The notes under the pieces are model-generated. The model ran no database searches and was not told the origin of the DNA. It saw nothing but the letters and a program-made list of their open reading frames with translations. The position numbers were made by a program, and so were the translations under genes. A stretch of 35,028 nucleotides of DNA from Micrococcales bacterium (GTDB lineage: Bacteria; Actinomycetota; Actinomycetes; Actinomycetales; Dermatophilaceae), in NCBI GenBank assembly GCA_014763705.1, contig JACXUW010000003.1, forward strand, positions 1 to 35,028, read 5' to 3'. This document shows, piece after piece, positions 1 through 11,194 of the stretch. Each line of letters starts with the position of its first letter. Position 1 is the stretch's first letter.

Positions 1-482
1 GCTCCGACCCGGTCGCGCACCCACCCCGAGGCGATGACCGGCAGCACCCACTCGGCCCCCGGCAGGGTGGCCGAGCGCAGCAGCGGGCTGACCTCTCGCC
101 CCAGCCCCCCGCTCGCGACCAGGACCAGGCCCTCGACCCGTTCGGGGAAGAGGTAGGTGAAGACCATCGCGATGCCGCCGCCCAGCGAGTGCCCGACGAG
201 GGTGACCTGCTCGATGCCGAGGCGGTCGAGCAGGTCACGCAGCGTCGCCGCGTGCGCCCCGAGCGAGTAGTCGCCGACCGGCCGGGCGGACTCGCCGTGG
301 CCGAAGAGGTCGGGGACCACCACGCGGTGGTCGTCGCCGAGGACGTCCACGAGGTGGGCCCACTGCCGCTGGGAACCGAGCAGGCCGTGGATGAAGAGCA
401 GGGTCGGGCCCTCACCGGTGTCGGTGTAGGCCATCGCGTGGCCGTGGATGGTCACCACCCGCTCGACCGGCGTCGTGGCCAT
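1..482 (-). CDS. Alpha/beta hydrolase (C-terminus cut by window edge)
   Basis: The first 160 residues of an alpha/beta-hydrolase fold enzyme; the rest lies beyond base 1. The oxyanion-hole strand reads LLFIHGLLG (about residues 28-36), DLFGHGES follows at 58-65, and the nucleophile elbow is GHSLGG with Ser99. The acid and histidine of the triad would be in the missing part. There is no signal peptide, so the protein is probably cytoplasmic. The ATG at 482 is chosen because a GAGGAG ribosome-binding site lies about seven bases upstream. Substrate cannot be told from the sequence; families of this type include esterases, epoxide hydrolases and haloperoxidase-like enzymes. The next gene, an oxidoreductase on the same strand, ends 59 bases upstream, so co-transcription is possible. 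Confidence 0.88.
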   Translation of the reverse strand, partial: MATTPVERVVTIHGHAMAYTDTGEGPTLLFIHGLLGSQRQWAHLVDVLGDDHRVVVPDLFGHGESARPVGDYSLGAHAATLRDLLDRLGIEQVTLVGHSLGGGIAMVFTYLFPERVEGLVLVASGGLGREVSPLLRSATLPGAEWVLPVIASGWVRDRVG

Positions 483-541
483 GGCAGCTCCTCGGGTGTC
501 TGGGACACGCCCGATGTTACTCGCCGGTAGCCGGTGTGGCG

Positions 542-1510
542 TCAGAGGGTGAAGACGACCTTGCCCGTGACCCGCCCCTCGACCATCCGGACGAAGCCCT
601 CGCGGGCCTCGGCGAGCGGCGTCACCGAGTCGACGAGGGGCTCGATGCCGGCGCCGACGACGAACTGCGCGAGCCGCTCGAGCTCGTCGCGGGTCCCCAT
701 CGTCGAGCCCACCACGCGCAGCTGCTTGAAGAAGATCTTCGTCAGCTCCGCCTTCGCCGGCGCGTCGCCCGAGGTGGCGCCGGAGATGACGACCGTGCCG
801 CCCGGGCGCAGGCTGTTGATGCTGTGCGACCACGTCGCGGCGCCGACGGTCTCCATCACGGCGTCGACGCGCTCGGGAAGCCGCGCGCCGCTCTCGAAGG
901 CGCGGTCGGCGCCGAGGGCCACGGCGGCCTCGCCGCGCTCGGGGTCGCGGCTGGTCACCCACATCCGCAGCCCGGCGGCGGCGCCGAGCTGGACGAGCGC
1001 GGTGGCCACTCCCCCGGCAGCGCCCTGGACGAGCACGGTCGCGCCGGGCTGCACGCCGGCGTTCGTGAAGAGCATCCGGTAGGCGGTGAGCCACGCGGTC
1101 GGGAGGCAGGCGGCGTGCTCCCACGAGAGCCCCACCGGCTTGGGGACGAGGTTGTGCCGCGGCACGGCCACCCGCTCGGCGAGGGTGCCGTCGTGCACCT
1201 CGGACAGCAGCGAGCGCCGCGGGTCGAGGGTCTCGTCGCCGCTCCATCCGGGCGACGGCACGACGGCGTGCACGATGACCTCGGTGCCGTCCTCGGTGAC
1301 GCCGGCGCCGTCGCAGCCGAGCACCATCGGCAACCGGTCGGCGGGCAGGCCGACACCCCGCAGCGACCAGACGTCGTGGTGGTTGAGGGCTGCGGTGCGC
1401 AGCCGGACGGTGGTCCAGCCGTCGGGGACCTCCGGGTCCGGGCGCTCACCGACCTCGAGACCGCTCAGCGGGTCGTCGGCGGACTGGGACTTCGCGAAGG
1501 CGGCGAGCAT
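542..1510 (-). CDS. MDR-family (quinone oxidoreductase-like) zinc-independent dehydrogenase
   Basis: A 322-residue medium-chain dehydrogenase/reductase. The N-terminal GroES-like half carries the LNHHDVW segment (42-48), typical of quinone oxidoreductases. The Rossmann half has VQGAAGGVATALVQLG at about 161-176, which binds NADPH. The usual catalytic zinc cysteine is absent (GCDGAG at 65-70), which points to a zinc-independent reductase acting on quinones or enals. The ATG at 1510 is preferred over long upstream extensions because a TAGGGT box lies exactly seven bases before it and there is no Shine-Dalgarno sequence, as expected for a leaderless message. The TAG of that box is the stop codon of rmlD. 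The physiological substrate is unknown. The length matches the family. Confidence 0.88.
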   Translation of the reverse strand: MLAAFAKSQSADDPLSGLEVGERPDPEVPDGWTTVRLRTAALNHHDVWSLRGVGLPADRLPMVLGCDGAGVTEDGTEVIVHAVVPSPGWSGDETLDPRRSLLSEVHDGTLAERVAVPRHNLVPKPVGLSWEHAACLPTAWLTAYRMLFTNAGVQPGATVLVQGAAGGVATALVQLGAAAGLRMWVTSRDPERGEAAVALGADRAFESGARLPERVDAVMETVGAATWSHSINSLRPGGTVVISGATSGDAPAKAELTKIFFKQLRVVGSTMGTRDELERLAQFVVGAGIEPLVDSVTPLAEAREGFVRMVEGRVTGKVVFTL

Positions 1511-1523
1511 GCCCTCGACCCTA
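1511..1523 (-). promoter_or_regulatory. Leaderless promoter -10 (TAGGGT) of the MDR oxidoreductase
   Basis: On the minus strand TAGGGT (1518-1523) is followed by seven bases and the ATG at 1510. No Shine-Dalgarno sequence fits in that space. The first three bases of the hexamer are the stop codon of the upstream gene rmlD. The -35 side would lie inside rmlD and is not distinctive. Confidence 0.55.
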
Positions 1524-2380
1524 CCCAGCGCCCTCCGGGAAGAGGACGGGTGCGGCCCGGTGGAGTGCGTCACGCCAGTGCGGCAGCGGCTCGAGGCCGT
1601 GCGCCGCCCACATGTCGTGGGCGAGGACGCTGTAGGACGGCCGGGGCGCCGGCAGCGGGTAGGCGTCGGTGCCGATGGGCGACACCCGGGCCGGGTCGAG
1701 CCCGAGCTCCTCGAGGACGGCCTGCGCCAGGCCGTGCCACGACGTCTCGCCGGCGTTCGTGCCGTGCCAGATGCCGTACGGCGCACCGGACTCCACGATG
1801 CGTGCGATGCCGTCGGCGAGGTCGACCGTCCACGTCGGCTGCCCCACCTGGTCGGCGACGAAGCCGAAGGTCTCGCGCTCGCGGGCCAGCCGCGCGACCG
1901 TCGTCGGGATGTTCCTGCCGTGCGCGCCGTAGAGCCACGCGGTGCGGACCACCCAGGCGCGGGGGCACTCGGCCCGCACCGCCCACTCCCCGGCCGCCTT
2001 GGTGCGGCCGTAGGCCGAGGCCGGGGCCACCGGCGAGTCGGCGGGCCACGGCACCGTCCCGTCGCCGGCGACGACGTAGTCGGTGGACACCTGCACGAGC
2101 GAGCCGCCGGACGCCGCGACCGCGCGGGCCAGGTTGTCGGCCCCGACGGCGTTGACCGCGAAGGCCCGGGCCTCGTCGGTCTCCGCCGCGTCGACCGCCG
2201 TGTAGGCCGCACAGTTGACGACCACCTCGTGCCCGTCCACGACCGCGGCGCACGAGACCGGGTCGAGGATGTCGACCGCGGGCAGGTCGACACCGCTCAC
2301 CTCGTGCCCCCGGGCCCCGAGCACCTCGACGAGGTCGGTCCCGAGCATGCCGGCGGCGCCGACGACGAGCCAGCGGGCCA

Positions 2381-2381
<1 letters not shown>
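1521..2381 (-). CDS. rfbD (rmlD): dTDP-4-dehydrorhamnose reductase
   Basis: Catalyses the last step of dTDP-L-rhamnose synthesis, NAD(P)H reduction of dTDP-4-dehydro-L-rhamnose. The 286-residue product has the Rossmann motif GAAGMLG at 8-14. The catalytic Ser/Thr lies in STDYV (99-103) and the catalytic YxxxK is Tyr124/Lys128 (YGRTK). The WLYG and HGRN segments that follow are also typical of RmlD. Its ATG overlaps the rmlB stop codon by one base (TGATG), so the two genes are translationally coupled. The stop is TAG at 1521, which doubles as part of the next gene's promoter. Rhamnose is a common component of actinobacterial cell-wall glycans; that use here is inference. Confidence 0.95.
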
Positions 2382-4944
<2,563 letters not shown>

Positions 4945-6116
4945 CGACCGGACGCCGAGGGCGCGAGCCGGCGGACCGCGTCGGCCACGGCGTCCGCGAC
5001 CCCGGGCTCGAACACCGACGGCACGATCCGGTCGGCCGTCGGCTCGGGCACCATGTCGGCGATGGCCCGGGCCGCGGCGAGCTTCATCGCCTCGGTGATC
5101 CGGGTGGCGCCCGCGTCGAGGGCCCCGCGGAAGATGCCGGGGAAGGCGAGGACGTTGTTGATCTGGTTCGGGAAGTCCGAGCGCCCGGTGGCCACGACCG
5201 CGGCGTGCCGGTGCGCGACGTCCGGGTGCACCTCGGGCGTCGGGTTGGCGAGCGCGAAGACGATCGCGTCCGGGGCCATCGTCGCCACCTGCTCCTCGGG
5301 CACCGTGCCACCGGAGACCCCGACGTAGCAGTCGGCACCGTCGAGCGCGGTGGCCAGCGACCCGGTGAGCCCGCGGGGGTTGGTCGACAGCGCGAGCCGC
5401 TGCTTGTGCTCCGAGAGGTCGGCCCGCGAGCCGTGGACCACACCGCGCGAGTCGCACACGACGACGTCGCGCACGCCCGCCCGCTGGAGCAGCCGGGTCA
5501 CCGCCACCCCGGCCGCGCCGGCGCCGGCGACGACGACCCGCAGGTCCTCGAGGCGCCGGTCGAGCACCCGCACCGCGTTGTGCAGGCCGGCGAGGACGAC
5601 GATGGCCGTGCCGTGCTGGTCGTCGTGGAAGACCGGGATGTCGAGGCGCTCCTTCAGCTGCTCCTCGATGTCGAAGCAGCGGGGAGCGGAGATGTCCTCG
5701 AGGTTGATGCCGCCGTAGCTCGGCGCGATCCGCGCGATCGCCTCGACGAGCTCCTCGACGGTGCCCGACTCCATGACGACCGGCACGGCGTCGATGCCGG
5801 CGAAGTGCTTGAAGAGGACCGCCTTGCCCTCCATGACCGGCAGCGCACCGAGCGGGCCGATGTCGCCGAGACCCAGGACGGCGGTGCCGTCGCTGATGAC
5901 GGCCACCGTGTTGCCGCGGGCCGTGTACCGCGTCGAGAGCGACGGGTCGGCCGCGATGGCCAGGGACACCTCCGCGACGCCCGGGGTGTAGAGGAGCGAC
6001 AGGTCCGCACGACCGCGCAGCGGCTGGGTCGCGTGTACCCCGAGCTTCCCGCCCTCGTGAGCGCGGAACACCGGGCTCTCCGGGTCGAAGGCGGGCAGGA
6101 CGGGGGACGCGGACAT

Positions 6117-6429
6117 GACGGCTCCTCGGGGACGACGCGGACGCACGCCGTCGGGCGGTGCGTTCGGAAGGGGTGCGGCCCGAGGGAAGGGTGCGTCTCG
6201 GCGCGGCGCACGGCGGGGGTGTCCGCCGGGAGGCCCTCATCATGGCACAGCCGCCGCGCCGGGCCGAGGGGCACGGATGTGACGCACGTCGCGGCCACCC
6301 GCGCGCGCGACACGGGTGCCCGATAGTTACCGAGGCGTGACGCACGTCCCACCCTCCGGTGGCAGGATCACCCCCACACCCTCTCGACCGGATGCCAGCA
6401 CCGGGTCCGGCACCTGTGAAAGGACCAGC
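6117..6429. other. 313-base divergent intergenic region with a 12-bp direct repeat
   Basis: This space separates malic enzyme (minus) from the amino acid importer lipoprotein gene (plus). It holds two exact copies of GTGACGCACGTC, at 6279-6290 and 6337-6348, 58 bases apart start to start. Just before the second copy GTTAC (6326-6330) is separated by six bases from GTGAC (6337-6341), a spacing like GlnR-type nitrogen-control boxes. An AAAGGA ribosome-binding site precedes the ATG at 6430. I see no convincing gene here. Confidence 0.5.
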
Positions 6430-7347
6430 ATGTTCCGCACCCGCGCGATCGCCGTGGCCACTCTCGCCACGACGGCCCTCGCCCTCACCGCCTGCGGCTC
6501 CGACTCCCTCTCCGGAGGTGGCAGCTCGAGCTCGGCCCCGGCGACGTCGTCGTCCTCGACGCCGAGCGTCGACGCCGCCCTGGCGGCGAAGCTCCCGGAG
6601 AAGATCAAGAGCGCGGGCAAGATCGTCATCGGCACCGACGCGACCTACGCCCCGAACGAGTTCCTCGCCGACGACGGGAAGACCGTCAAGGGCCTGGACG
6701 TCGACCTGTTCAACGCGGTGGCAGCGAAGTTCGGGCTCAAGACCGAGTGGGTCCCCGCCGGGTTCGGCACGATCATCCTCGGCGTCAACTCCGGCAAGTT
6801 CGACATCGGCATCTCGTCCTTCACCGTCAACGCCGAGCGCGAGCAGCAGGCGACGATGGTGTCGTACTTCAACGCGGGCACCCAGTGGGTCGTCGCCAAG
6901 GGCAACCCGAAGAAGGTGAGCATCGACGACGCGTGCGGCATGAACATCGGCGCCCAGAAGGACACCGTCCAGGTCGACGACCTGAAGGCCCGCAGCACGA
7001 AGTGCACGGACGCCGGCAAGCCAGCGATCAACATCATCGTCGACGCCGACCAGGGCAAGGTGACGACCAACCTCGTCTCGGGCAAGACGGTCGCGATGCT
7101 CGCCGACTCCCCCGTCGGGCTGTACGCCATCCAGCAGACCGGCGGCCAGCTCGAGGCGCTCGGCGACATCTACGACGCCGCACCGTACGGGTACGTGCTG
7201 CCGAAGGACCAGACCGACTTCGGCCAGGCCATCGCCGACGCGCTCAAGGCCCTCGACACCTCGGGCGACTACAAGAAGATCCTCACGGCGTGGGGCAACG
7301 ACACCGGCGCCATCAGCGACTTCGCGGTCAACCCCGCAGTGAAGTGA
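6430..7347 (+). CDS. Polar amino acid ABC importer, substrate-binding lipoprotein
   Basis: A 305-residue solute-binding protein of family 3 (the PAAT, polar amino acid type). The signal peptide ends in the lipobox LTAC with Cys22, so the mature protein is lipid-anchored outside the membrane. A Ser/Thr-rich linker follows at about 25-45. The binding-domain start IVIGTDATYAPNEF and the segment GLDVDLFNAVAAKFGL are diagnostic. The SSFTVNAERE segment supplies the arginine that usually grips the ligand carboxylate. Which amino acid is bound cannot be told. The ATG at 6430 has an AAAGGA site upstream and begins a normal signal peptide. It is the first gene of a tightly packed operon with the permease (four-base gap), ATPase and Ni-SOD genes. 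Confidence 0.93.
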   Translation: MFRTRAIAVATLATTALALTACGSDSLSGGGSSSSAPATSSSSTPSVDAALAAKLPEKIKSAGKIVIGTDATYAPNEFLADDGKTVKGLDVDLFNAVAAKFGLKTEWVPAGFGTIILGVNSGKFDIGISSFTVNAEREQQATMVSYFNAGTQWVVAKGNPKKVSIDDACGMNIGAQKDTVQVDDLKARSTKCTDAGKPAINIIVDADQGKVTTNLVSGKTVAMLADSPVGLYAIQQTGGQLEALGDIYDAAPYGYVLPKDQTDFGQAIADALKALDTSGDYKKILTAWGNDTGAISDFAVNPAVK

Positions 7348-7351
7348 CCTC

Positions 7352-8272
7352 ATGACGACCCCGTCGACGACGGACCGGCCGGGCAAGATCGACGCCCGGC
7401 CGGTCCGGCACCCCGGCCGGTGGGTGGCGATCGCCGTCATCCTCGTCATCATCGCGATGATGGTCAGCTCGGCCGTCACCAACCCCCGGTGGGACTGGGG
7501 CTTCGCCCTCGAGGTGATGCGCCAGAACCCGGTCCTCGAGGGCCTCGTCAAGGGCACCCTCCTCGGCACCCTGGGCTCGATGGTCATCGGCGTCGCGCTC
7601 GGCGTGGTCATGGCCGTCATGCGCCTGTCGGGCAACCCGGTGCTGCGCGGGGTCTCGTTCGCGTACACGTGGTTCTTCCGGTCGGTGCCCCGGTACGTAC
7701 TCCTCGCGACGATGGGGTCGCTCGGCTACCTCTACCCGGTCCTCGACCTCGGGGTCCCCTTCGGCCAGGCCGCCGGCCTGACCTTCGCGCAGGTCGACGT
7801 CAACGCGCTGTCGAACATGCTCGTGTTCGGCATCCTCGGGCTCGGACTGTCGGAGGCCGCGTACATGGCCGAGATCGCGCGGGCCGGCATCCTCTCGGTC
7901 GACCAGGGGCAGACCGAGGCCGCGCAGGCCCTCGGCATGTCACCGGGCAGGACGATGTGGCGCATCGTGCTCCCGCAGGCGATGCGGGTCATCGTCCCGC
8001 CGACCGGCAACGAGACGATCGCGATGGTCAAGGACACCTCGCTGCTCCTCGCCATGTCGATCACGACCGAGCTGTTCTTCCAGACCCAGGCCATCGGCAC
8101 CAGGACCCTCAAGATCATGCCGGCGTACGTGGCGGCCGTGCTCTGGTACCTCGTCGTCTGCTCCATCCTCATGGTCGGCCAGGCGTGGCTCGAGCGGTAC
8201 TTCGGCCGAGGCTTCGGCGCCGCACCGCAGAAGGCCAAGCAGGAGCTGACGAAGATCGGGGCCGACCACTGA
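7352..8272 (+). CDS. Amino acid ABC importer permease
   Basis: A 306-residue inner-membrane permease of the HisMQ/PAAT type. The first membrane segment lies at about 26-44 ([19 protein letters not shown]). The EAA loop that docks with the ATPase reads [22 protein letters not shown], with the conserved glycine. [10 protein letters not shown] near the C-terminal membrane segment is also typical of PAAT permeases. It is the only permease in the operon, so the channel is probably a homodimer. The start is four bases after the lipoprotein gene's stop, and the stop overlaps the ATPase ATG by one base, so all three are likely translated in fixed proportion. Confidence 0.94.
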   Translation: MTTPSTTDRPGKIDARPVRHPGRWVAIAVILVIIAMMVSSAVTNPRWDWGFALEVMRQNPVLEGLVKGTLLGTLGSMVIGVALGVVMAVMRLSGNPVLRGVSFAYTWFFRSVPRYVLLATMGSLGYLYPVLDLGVPFGQAAGLTFAQVDVNALSNMLVFGILGLGLSEAAYMAEIARAGILSVDQGQTEAAQALGMSPGRTMWRIVLPQAMRVIVPPTGNETIAMVKDTSLLLAMSITTELFFQTQAIGTRTLKIMPAYVAAVLWYLVVCSILMVGQAWLERYFGRGFGAAPQKAKQELTKIGADH

Positions 8273-9132
8273 TGTCCACGACGACCGACCTCCCCCTCGT
8301 CCACGCCGTCAACGTCACGAAGTCCTTCCACGGCAACGAGGTCCTCAAGGGCATCGACATGGACGTCCGCAAGGGCGAGGTGGTCGTGCTCCTCGGGCCG
8401 TCGGGCTCGGGCAAGACGACCTTCCTGCGGTGCATCAACCAGCTCGAGACGATCGACGGCGGCCTCATCTGGGTCGACGGCGACCTCATGGGCTACGAGG
8501 ACCGCGGCGGCACCCTGCACCGCCTCACCGACAAGCGGATCGCCGCGCAGCGCCGCGACATCGGCATGTGCTTCCAGCGCTTCAACCTCTTCCCGCACAA
8601 GACGGTCCTCGAGAACATCGTCGAGGCACCGGTGCAGGTCAAGGGCATGAGTCGCAAGGAGGCCGAGGTCCGGGCCCGCGACCTGCTCGAGCAGGTCGGC
8701 ATGAGCGACAAGCCGTCGGCCTACCCGAGCCAGCTCTCCGGCGGCCAGCAGCAGCGGGTCGCGATCGCCCGGGCGCTGGCCATGGACCCCAAGCTCATGC
8801 TGTTCGACGAGCCGACCTCCGCGCTCGACCCCGAGCTCGTCGGCGAGGTCCTCAAGGTGATGCGCGACCTCGCGCAGGGCGGGATGACGATGATCGTCGT
8901 CACCCACGAGATGGGCTTCGCCCGCGAGGTCGCCGACCGGGTCGTCTTCATGGACGGCGGCGTCGTCGTCGAGGAGGGCCCCCCGAGCCAAGTGATCACC
9001 GCCCCGCAGCACGGCCGCACCCGCGCCTTCCTCTCCCGGATGCGCCAGGAGGAGCAGGCGCACGCACGGGCGGTCGCGGAGGTCGTGTCGGCCGAGAGCG
9101 CCGCGCTCGACGACGCCCCCGCCGAGGAGTGA
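8272..9132 (+). CDS. Amino acid ABC importer ATPase
   Basis: The 286-residue nucleotide-binding subunit of the importer. It shows Walker A GPSGSGKT (42-49), Q-loop Gln102, the ABC signature LSGGQQQR (155-162), Walker B LMLFDE (175-180) and the switch histidine in VTHEMGFA. It is somewhat longer than the usual 240-260 residues because of an insertion after [12 protein letters not shown] (about 70-90) and an acidic, Ala/Glu-rich C-terminal tail. ATG overlaps the permease stop by one base. The final bases overlap a GTG start of the Ni-SOD maturation protease (GTGA), so the importer and sodX are translationally linked. Confidence 0.95.
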   Translation: MSTTTDLPLVHAVNVTKSFHGNEVLKGIDMDVRKGEVVVLLGPSGSGKTTFLRCINQLETIDGGLIWVDGDLMGYEDRGGTLHRLTDKRIAAQRRDIGMCFQRFNLFPHKTVLENIVEAPVQVKGMSRKEAEVRARDLLEQVGMSDKPSAYPSQLSGGQQQRVAIARALAMDPKLMLFDEPTSALDPELVGEVLKVMRDLAQGGMTMIVVTHEMGFAREVADRVVFMDGGVVVEEGPPSQVITAPQHGRTRAFLSRMRQEEQAHARAVAEVVSAESAALDDAPAEE

Positions 9133-9479
9133 GGCCGGCGCTGGTCCGCGTCCGCGGCCGGTCGATGCTGCCGACCTACCGGGACGGCGACGTCCTCCTC
9201 GTGCTGCGCGGCGCTCGTCCGAGGCCGGGCCGCGCACACGTCGTGCGCCTGCCCCCGGACTCCTCCGGTCACCCCCGCCCCCTGTCGGTCAAACGGGTCA
9301 CCGGGCCCGACCCGGACGACCCCGGACGCTGGTGGGTGGACTCCGACAACCCCGCAGAGGGGGTCACCTCGTTCGACGTCGGCTCCCTCGCGGACGACGA
9401 CGTCGTGGCGGTGGTGGCGGGATTGCTGTGGCGGCGCTGGGGTAGGTTGAAGAGGACCGCACGTCCCCGCACAGAGTAG
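9129..9479 (+). CDS. sodX: Nickel-type superoxide dismutase maturation protease
   Basis: A small (116-residue) S24/S26-type serine peptidase predicted to cut the N-terminal propeptide from Ni-SOD and expose the nickel-binding histidine. The catalytic serine is Ser12 in [13 protein letters not shown], and the general-base lysine is Lys55 in PLSVKRVTG. The [14 protein letters not shown] segment is also typical. It has no membrane anchor, unlike signal peptidase I. The GTG at 9129 overlaps the ATPase stop by four bases; it is the only reasonable start ahead of the catalytic serine. Its own stop codon TAG overlaps the AGGAG ribosome-binding site of sodN, nine bases upstream of the sodN ATG. The genetic pairing makes the assignment strong. 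Confidence 0.9.
   Translation: MRPALVRVRGRSMLPTYRDGDVLLVLRGARPRPGRAHVVRLPPDSSGHPRPLSVKRVTGPDPDDPGRWWVDSDNPAEGVTSFDVGSLADDDVVAVVAGLLWRRWGRLKRTARPRTE
9443..9448 (+). promoter_or_regulatory. Possible internal -10 box for sodN
   Basis: TAGGTT lies 40 bases before the sodN ATG, inside the end of sodX. It would give a leader of roughly 34 bases with the AGGAG site well placed. No good -35 is seen at the right distance. Independent sodN expression would explain how an abundant enzyme is made from the end of a transporter operon. Confidence 0.3.
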
Positions 9480-9488
9480 GAGTGACAC

Positions 9489-9884
9489 ATGCTGTCCCTG
9501 TTCCGCATCACCGAGGTCTCGGCCCACTGCGACCTCCCGTGCGGCGTCTACGACCCCGCCCAGGCCCGCATCGAGGCCGAGTCGGTCAAGGCGATCATCG
9601 CCAAGGTCGCGGACAACGACGACCCCGACTTCCGGGTCCGCGCGATGATCATCAAGGAGCAGCGCTCCGAGCTGGTCAAGCACCACCTCTGGGTGCTCTG
9701 GACCGACTACTTCAAGCCGCCGCACTTCGAGAAGTACCCGCAGCTGCACACCCTCTTCAACGAGGCGACCAAGCTGGCCGGCGCCGCGGGCACCAAGGGC
9801 GAGTTCGACGCCGGCAAGGCCGACGAGCTGCTCGCCAAGATCGACGAGATCGCGACGATCTTCGCCGAGACCAAGGCGGCCTGA
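9489..9884 (+). CDS. sodN: Nickel superoxide dismutase
   Basis: Converts superoxide to oxygen and hydrogen peroxide in the cytoplasm; the family forms a hexamer with one nickel per subunit. The 131-residue precursor begins with a 12-residue propeptide. It is followed by the nickel hook HCDLPCGVYDP, in which His13, Cys14 and Cys18 become residues 1, 2 and 6 after cleavage by SodX. The rest is the four-helix bundle, with the characteristic segments KHHLWVLWTDYFKPPH and EKYPQLHTLFNEATKLAGA. The AGGAG site six bases before the ATG is strong. A perfect 23-bp hairpin follows the gene. Nickel-responsive repression by Nur is known for this family in Streptomyces; I see no obvious Nur site here. Confidence 0.98.
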   Translation: MLSLFRITEVSAHCDLPCGVYDPAQARIEAESVKAIIAKVADNDDPDFRVRAMIIKEQRSELVKHHLWVLWTDYFKPPHFEKYPQLHTLFNEATKLAGAAGTKGEFDAGKADELLAKIDEIATIFAETKAA

Positions 9885-9922
9885 CCCCCTCCCTCCCCTG
9901 GCGGCTTTCCCGCCCGAGGCGA

Positions 9923-9971
9923 GAGACCCCGGGGTCGCACCGGAACCCTTCCGGTGCGACCCCGGGGTCTC
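9923..9971. terminator. Perfect 23-bp hairpin between sodN and manA
   Basis: Bases 9923-9945 pair exactly with 9949-9971 around a three-base CCC loop. The stem is GC-rich and contains the self-complementary GACCCCGGGGTC. There is no T-tract on either side, as is common for actinobacterial terminators. It lies between convergent genes, 38 bases after sodN and 27 bases from the manA stop, so it probably ends transcription from both sides. Confidence 0.85.
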
Positions 9972-9998
9972 CGCTGTCCGGGCCCGGAGGGACCGTCC

Positions 9999-11153
9999 TC
10001 AGAGCCCGGGGACGGTGACGACGTAGACCTCGCCGTTGCCCTCGAGGCGGGCCGGCCCCTCCGTGTGCGGCAGGAACGCCGACTCGGCGTCGCCGAGCTC
10101 GAGGGCTCCGTGGGCCGAGGCGACGCGCACCGACCCCCGGAGGCAGAAGACGATCCGGGGTCCGACCTCGCCGGGCAGCTCGCGGCCGGGAACCACCCGG
10201 TGGAGCAGGAAGCGGTCCGAGGCGCTCGGGTAGACCTCGATGCCGTCGGCCAGCGGCTCCGGCCGGCCGGCGATGCCGTCGGCGGCGGGATCGACGATCC
10301 GGAGCAGCTCGGGGACGTTGACCTCCTTCGAGGTCAGCCCGGCGCGCACGACGTTGTCGGAGTTGGCGAGCACCTCGATGCCCAGCCCGTGGACGTAGGA
10401 GTGCAGCACCCCGGCCGCGACGTCGATGTACTCCCCCGGTCGCAGCACCCGGTGGTGCATGAGCAGCAGGACGACGAGGCCGATGTCGTCCGGGTGCTGC
10501 TCGGCGACCTGGACGACGGCCGCGGCCGCGGTGCCGAGCTCGTCGGGGTCCTCGGCGAGGCGCAGGCAGGCGGCGACCACCTCGCGGGTGAGCGACGGCA
10601 CCTCCACCGGTGGGGTCTCGAGGACGGCCCGCAGGACGGCGTGGGTGGGGTCCGGCGCTCCCCGGCCGGCGGCGACGGCCCGCCCGAAGCCCGGCACGTG
10701 GAGCCGGTCCGCGAGGTGCTCGACCTCCTCCGGGTCGCGCATCCCGACGAAGACCTCGAACGGGGAGACGGCGAGGAGCAGCTCGGGCTTGGCGGAGTCG
10801 TCGACGTAGACCGTGTCGCCGGTCAGCGCGCGCAGCTCGCGGGCCTGCTCGGCGCTCGGGTGGACCTGGATCGAGATGGCCCGGCCCGGTGCGAGCACCT
10901 TGAGGAGGAACGGCAGCCGTTCGCCGTGCCGGTCGACGCACGCGTCGCCCAGCTCGCGACGGGGGTCCGCGGCGACGAGGGCGGCGAGGTCGGGGGCGCC
11001 GGGCCGACCGGTGCCGGACGGGCCGCTCTCGTGGGCGCCCATCCACAGCTCCGACTCGGGCAGCGCCGTGGGGATGGGCAGCCCGCGCAGGCTCGCGATG
11101 GCCACGTGCGAGCCCCAGGCGTCGTTGAAGACGACGGCGTCCAGGCGGTCCAC
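9999..11153 (-). CDS. manA: Mannose-6-phosphate isomerase, class I
   Basis: Interconverts fructose-6-phosphate and mannose-6-phosphate, feeding GDP-mannose and glycan synthesis. The 384-residue protein is a type I zinc isomerase. The zinc ligands can be placed in SIQVHPS (Gln and His), KPELLLA (Glu) and GVLHSYVHG (His). The usual NHKPE reads DSAKPE here, keeping the glutamate. The N-terminal NDAWGSHVAI corresponds to the family's YAWGS start. The GTG at 11153 is chosen because an AAGGA site lies four bases upstream and the fold begins there. The gene follows two HD-domain genes after 38 bases and may be partly co-transcribed with them, although a -10-like TAGAGT overlaps the preceding stop codon. 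Confidence 0.9.
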   Translation of the reverse strand: MDRLDAVVFNDAWGSHVAIASLRGLPIPTALPESELWMGAHESGPSGTGRPGAPDLAALVAADPRRELGDACVDRHGERLPFLLKVLAPGRAISIQVHPSAEQARELRALTGDTVYVDDSAKPELLLAVSPFEVFVGMRDPEEVEHLADRLHVPGFGRAVAAGRGAPDPTHAVLRAVLETPPVEVPSLTREVVAACLRLAEDPDELGTAAAAVVQVAEQHPDDIGLVVLLLMHHRVLRPGEYIDVAAGVLHSYVHGLGIEVLANSDNVVRAGLTSKEVNVPELLRIVDPAADGIAGRPEPLADGIEVYPSASDRFLLHRVVPGRELPGEVGPRIVFCLRGSVRVASAHGALELGDAESAFLPHTEGPARLEGNGEVYVVTVPGL

Positions 11154-11188
11154 GGGGTCCTTCGGGTCGGCGCGACGGGGGCGGACCG

Positions 11189-11194
11189 ACTCTA
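11189..11194 (-). promoter_or_regulatory. Possible manA -10 box (TAGAGT) overlapping the upstream stop codon
   Basis: TAGAGT on the minus strand begins with the TAG stop codon of the HD-domain gene at 11192. A start of transcription about seven bases on would leave a leader of about 29 bases carrying the AAGGA ribosome-binding site of manA. Confidence 0.35.

Noticed and set aside
542-2293. A long open frame running through rmlD in another frame and joined to the MDR oxidoreductase
   Set aside because: The upstream part is low-complexity Arg/Ser/Pro-rich sequence antisense or out of frame to rmlD. The real gene begins at 1510 with its own promoter box.
6158-6340. A 60-codon open frame in the malic enzyme/importer intergenic region
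   Set aside because: No ribosome-binding site, no recognisable sequence and poor codon pattern; the region looks regulatory.
10610-10903. Open frame of about 97 codons antisense to manA
   Set aside because: Almost entirely Arg, Gly, Pro and Ala with no ribosome-binding site; a shadow of manA.
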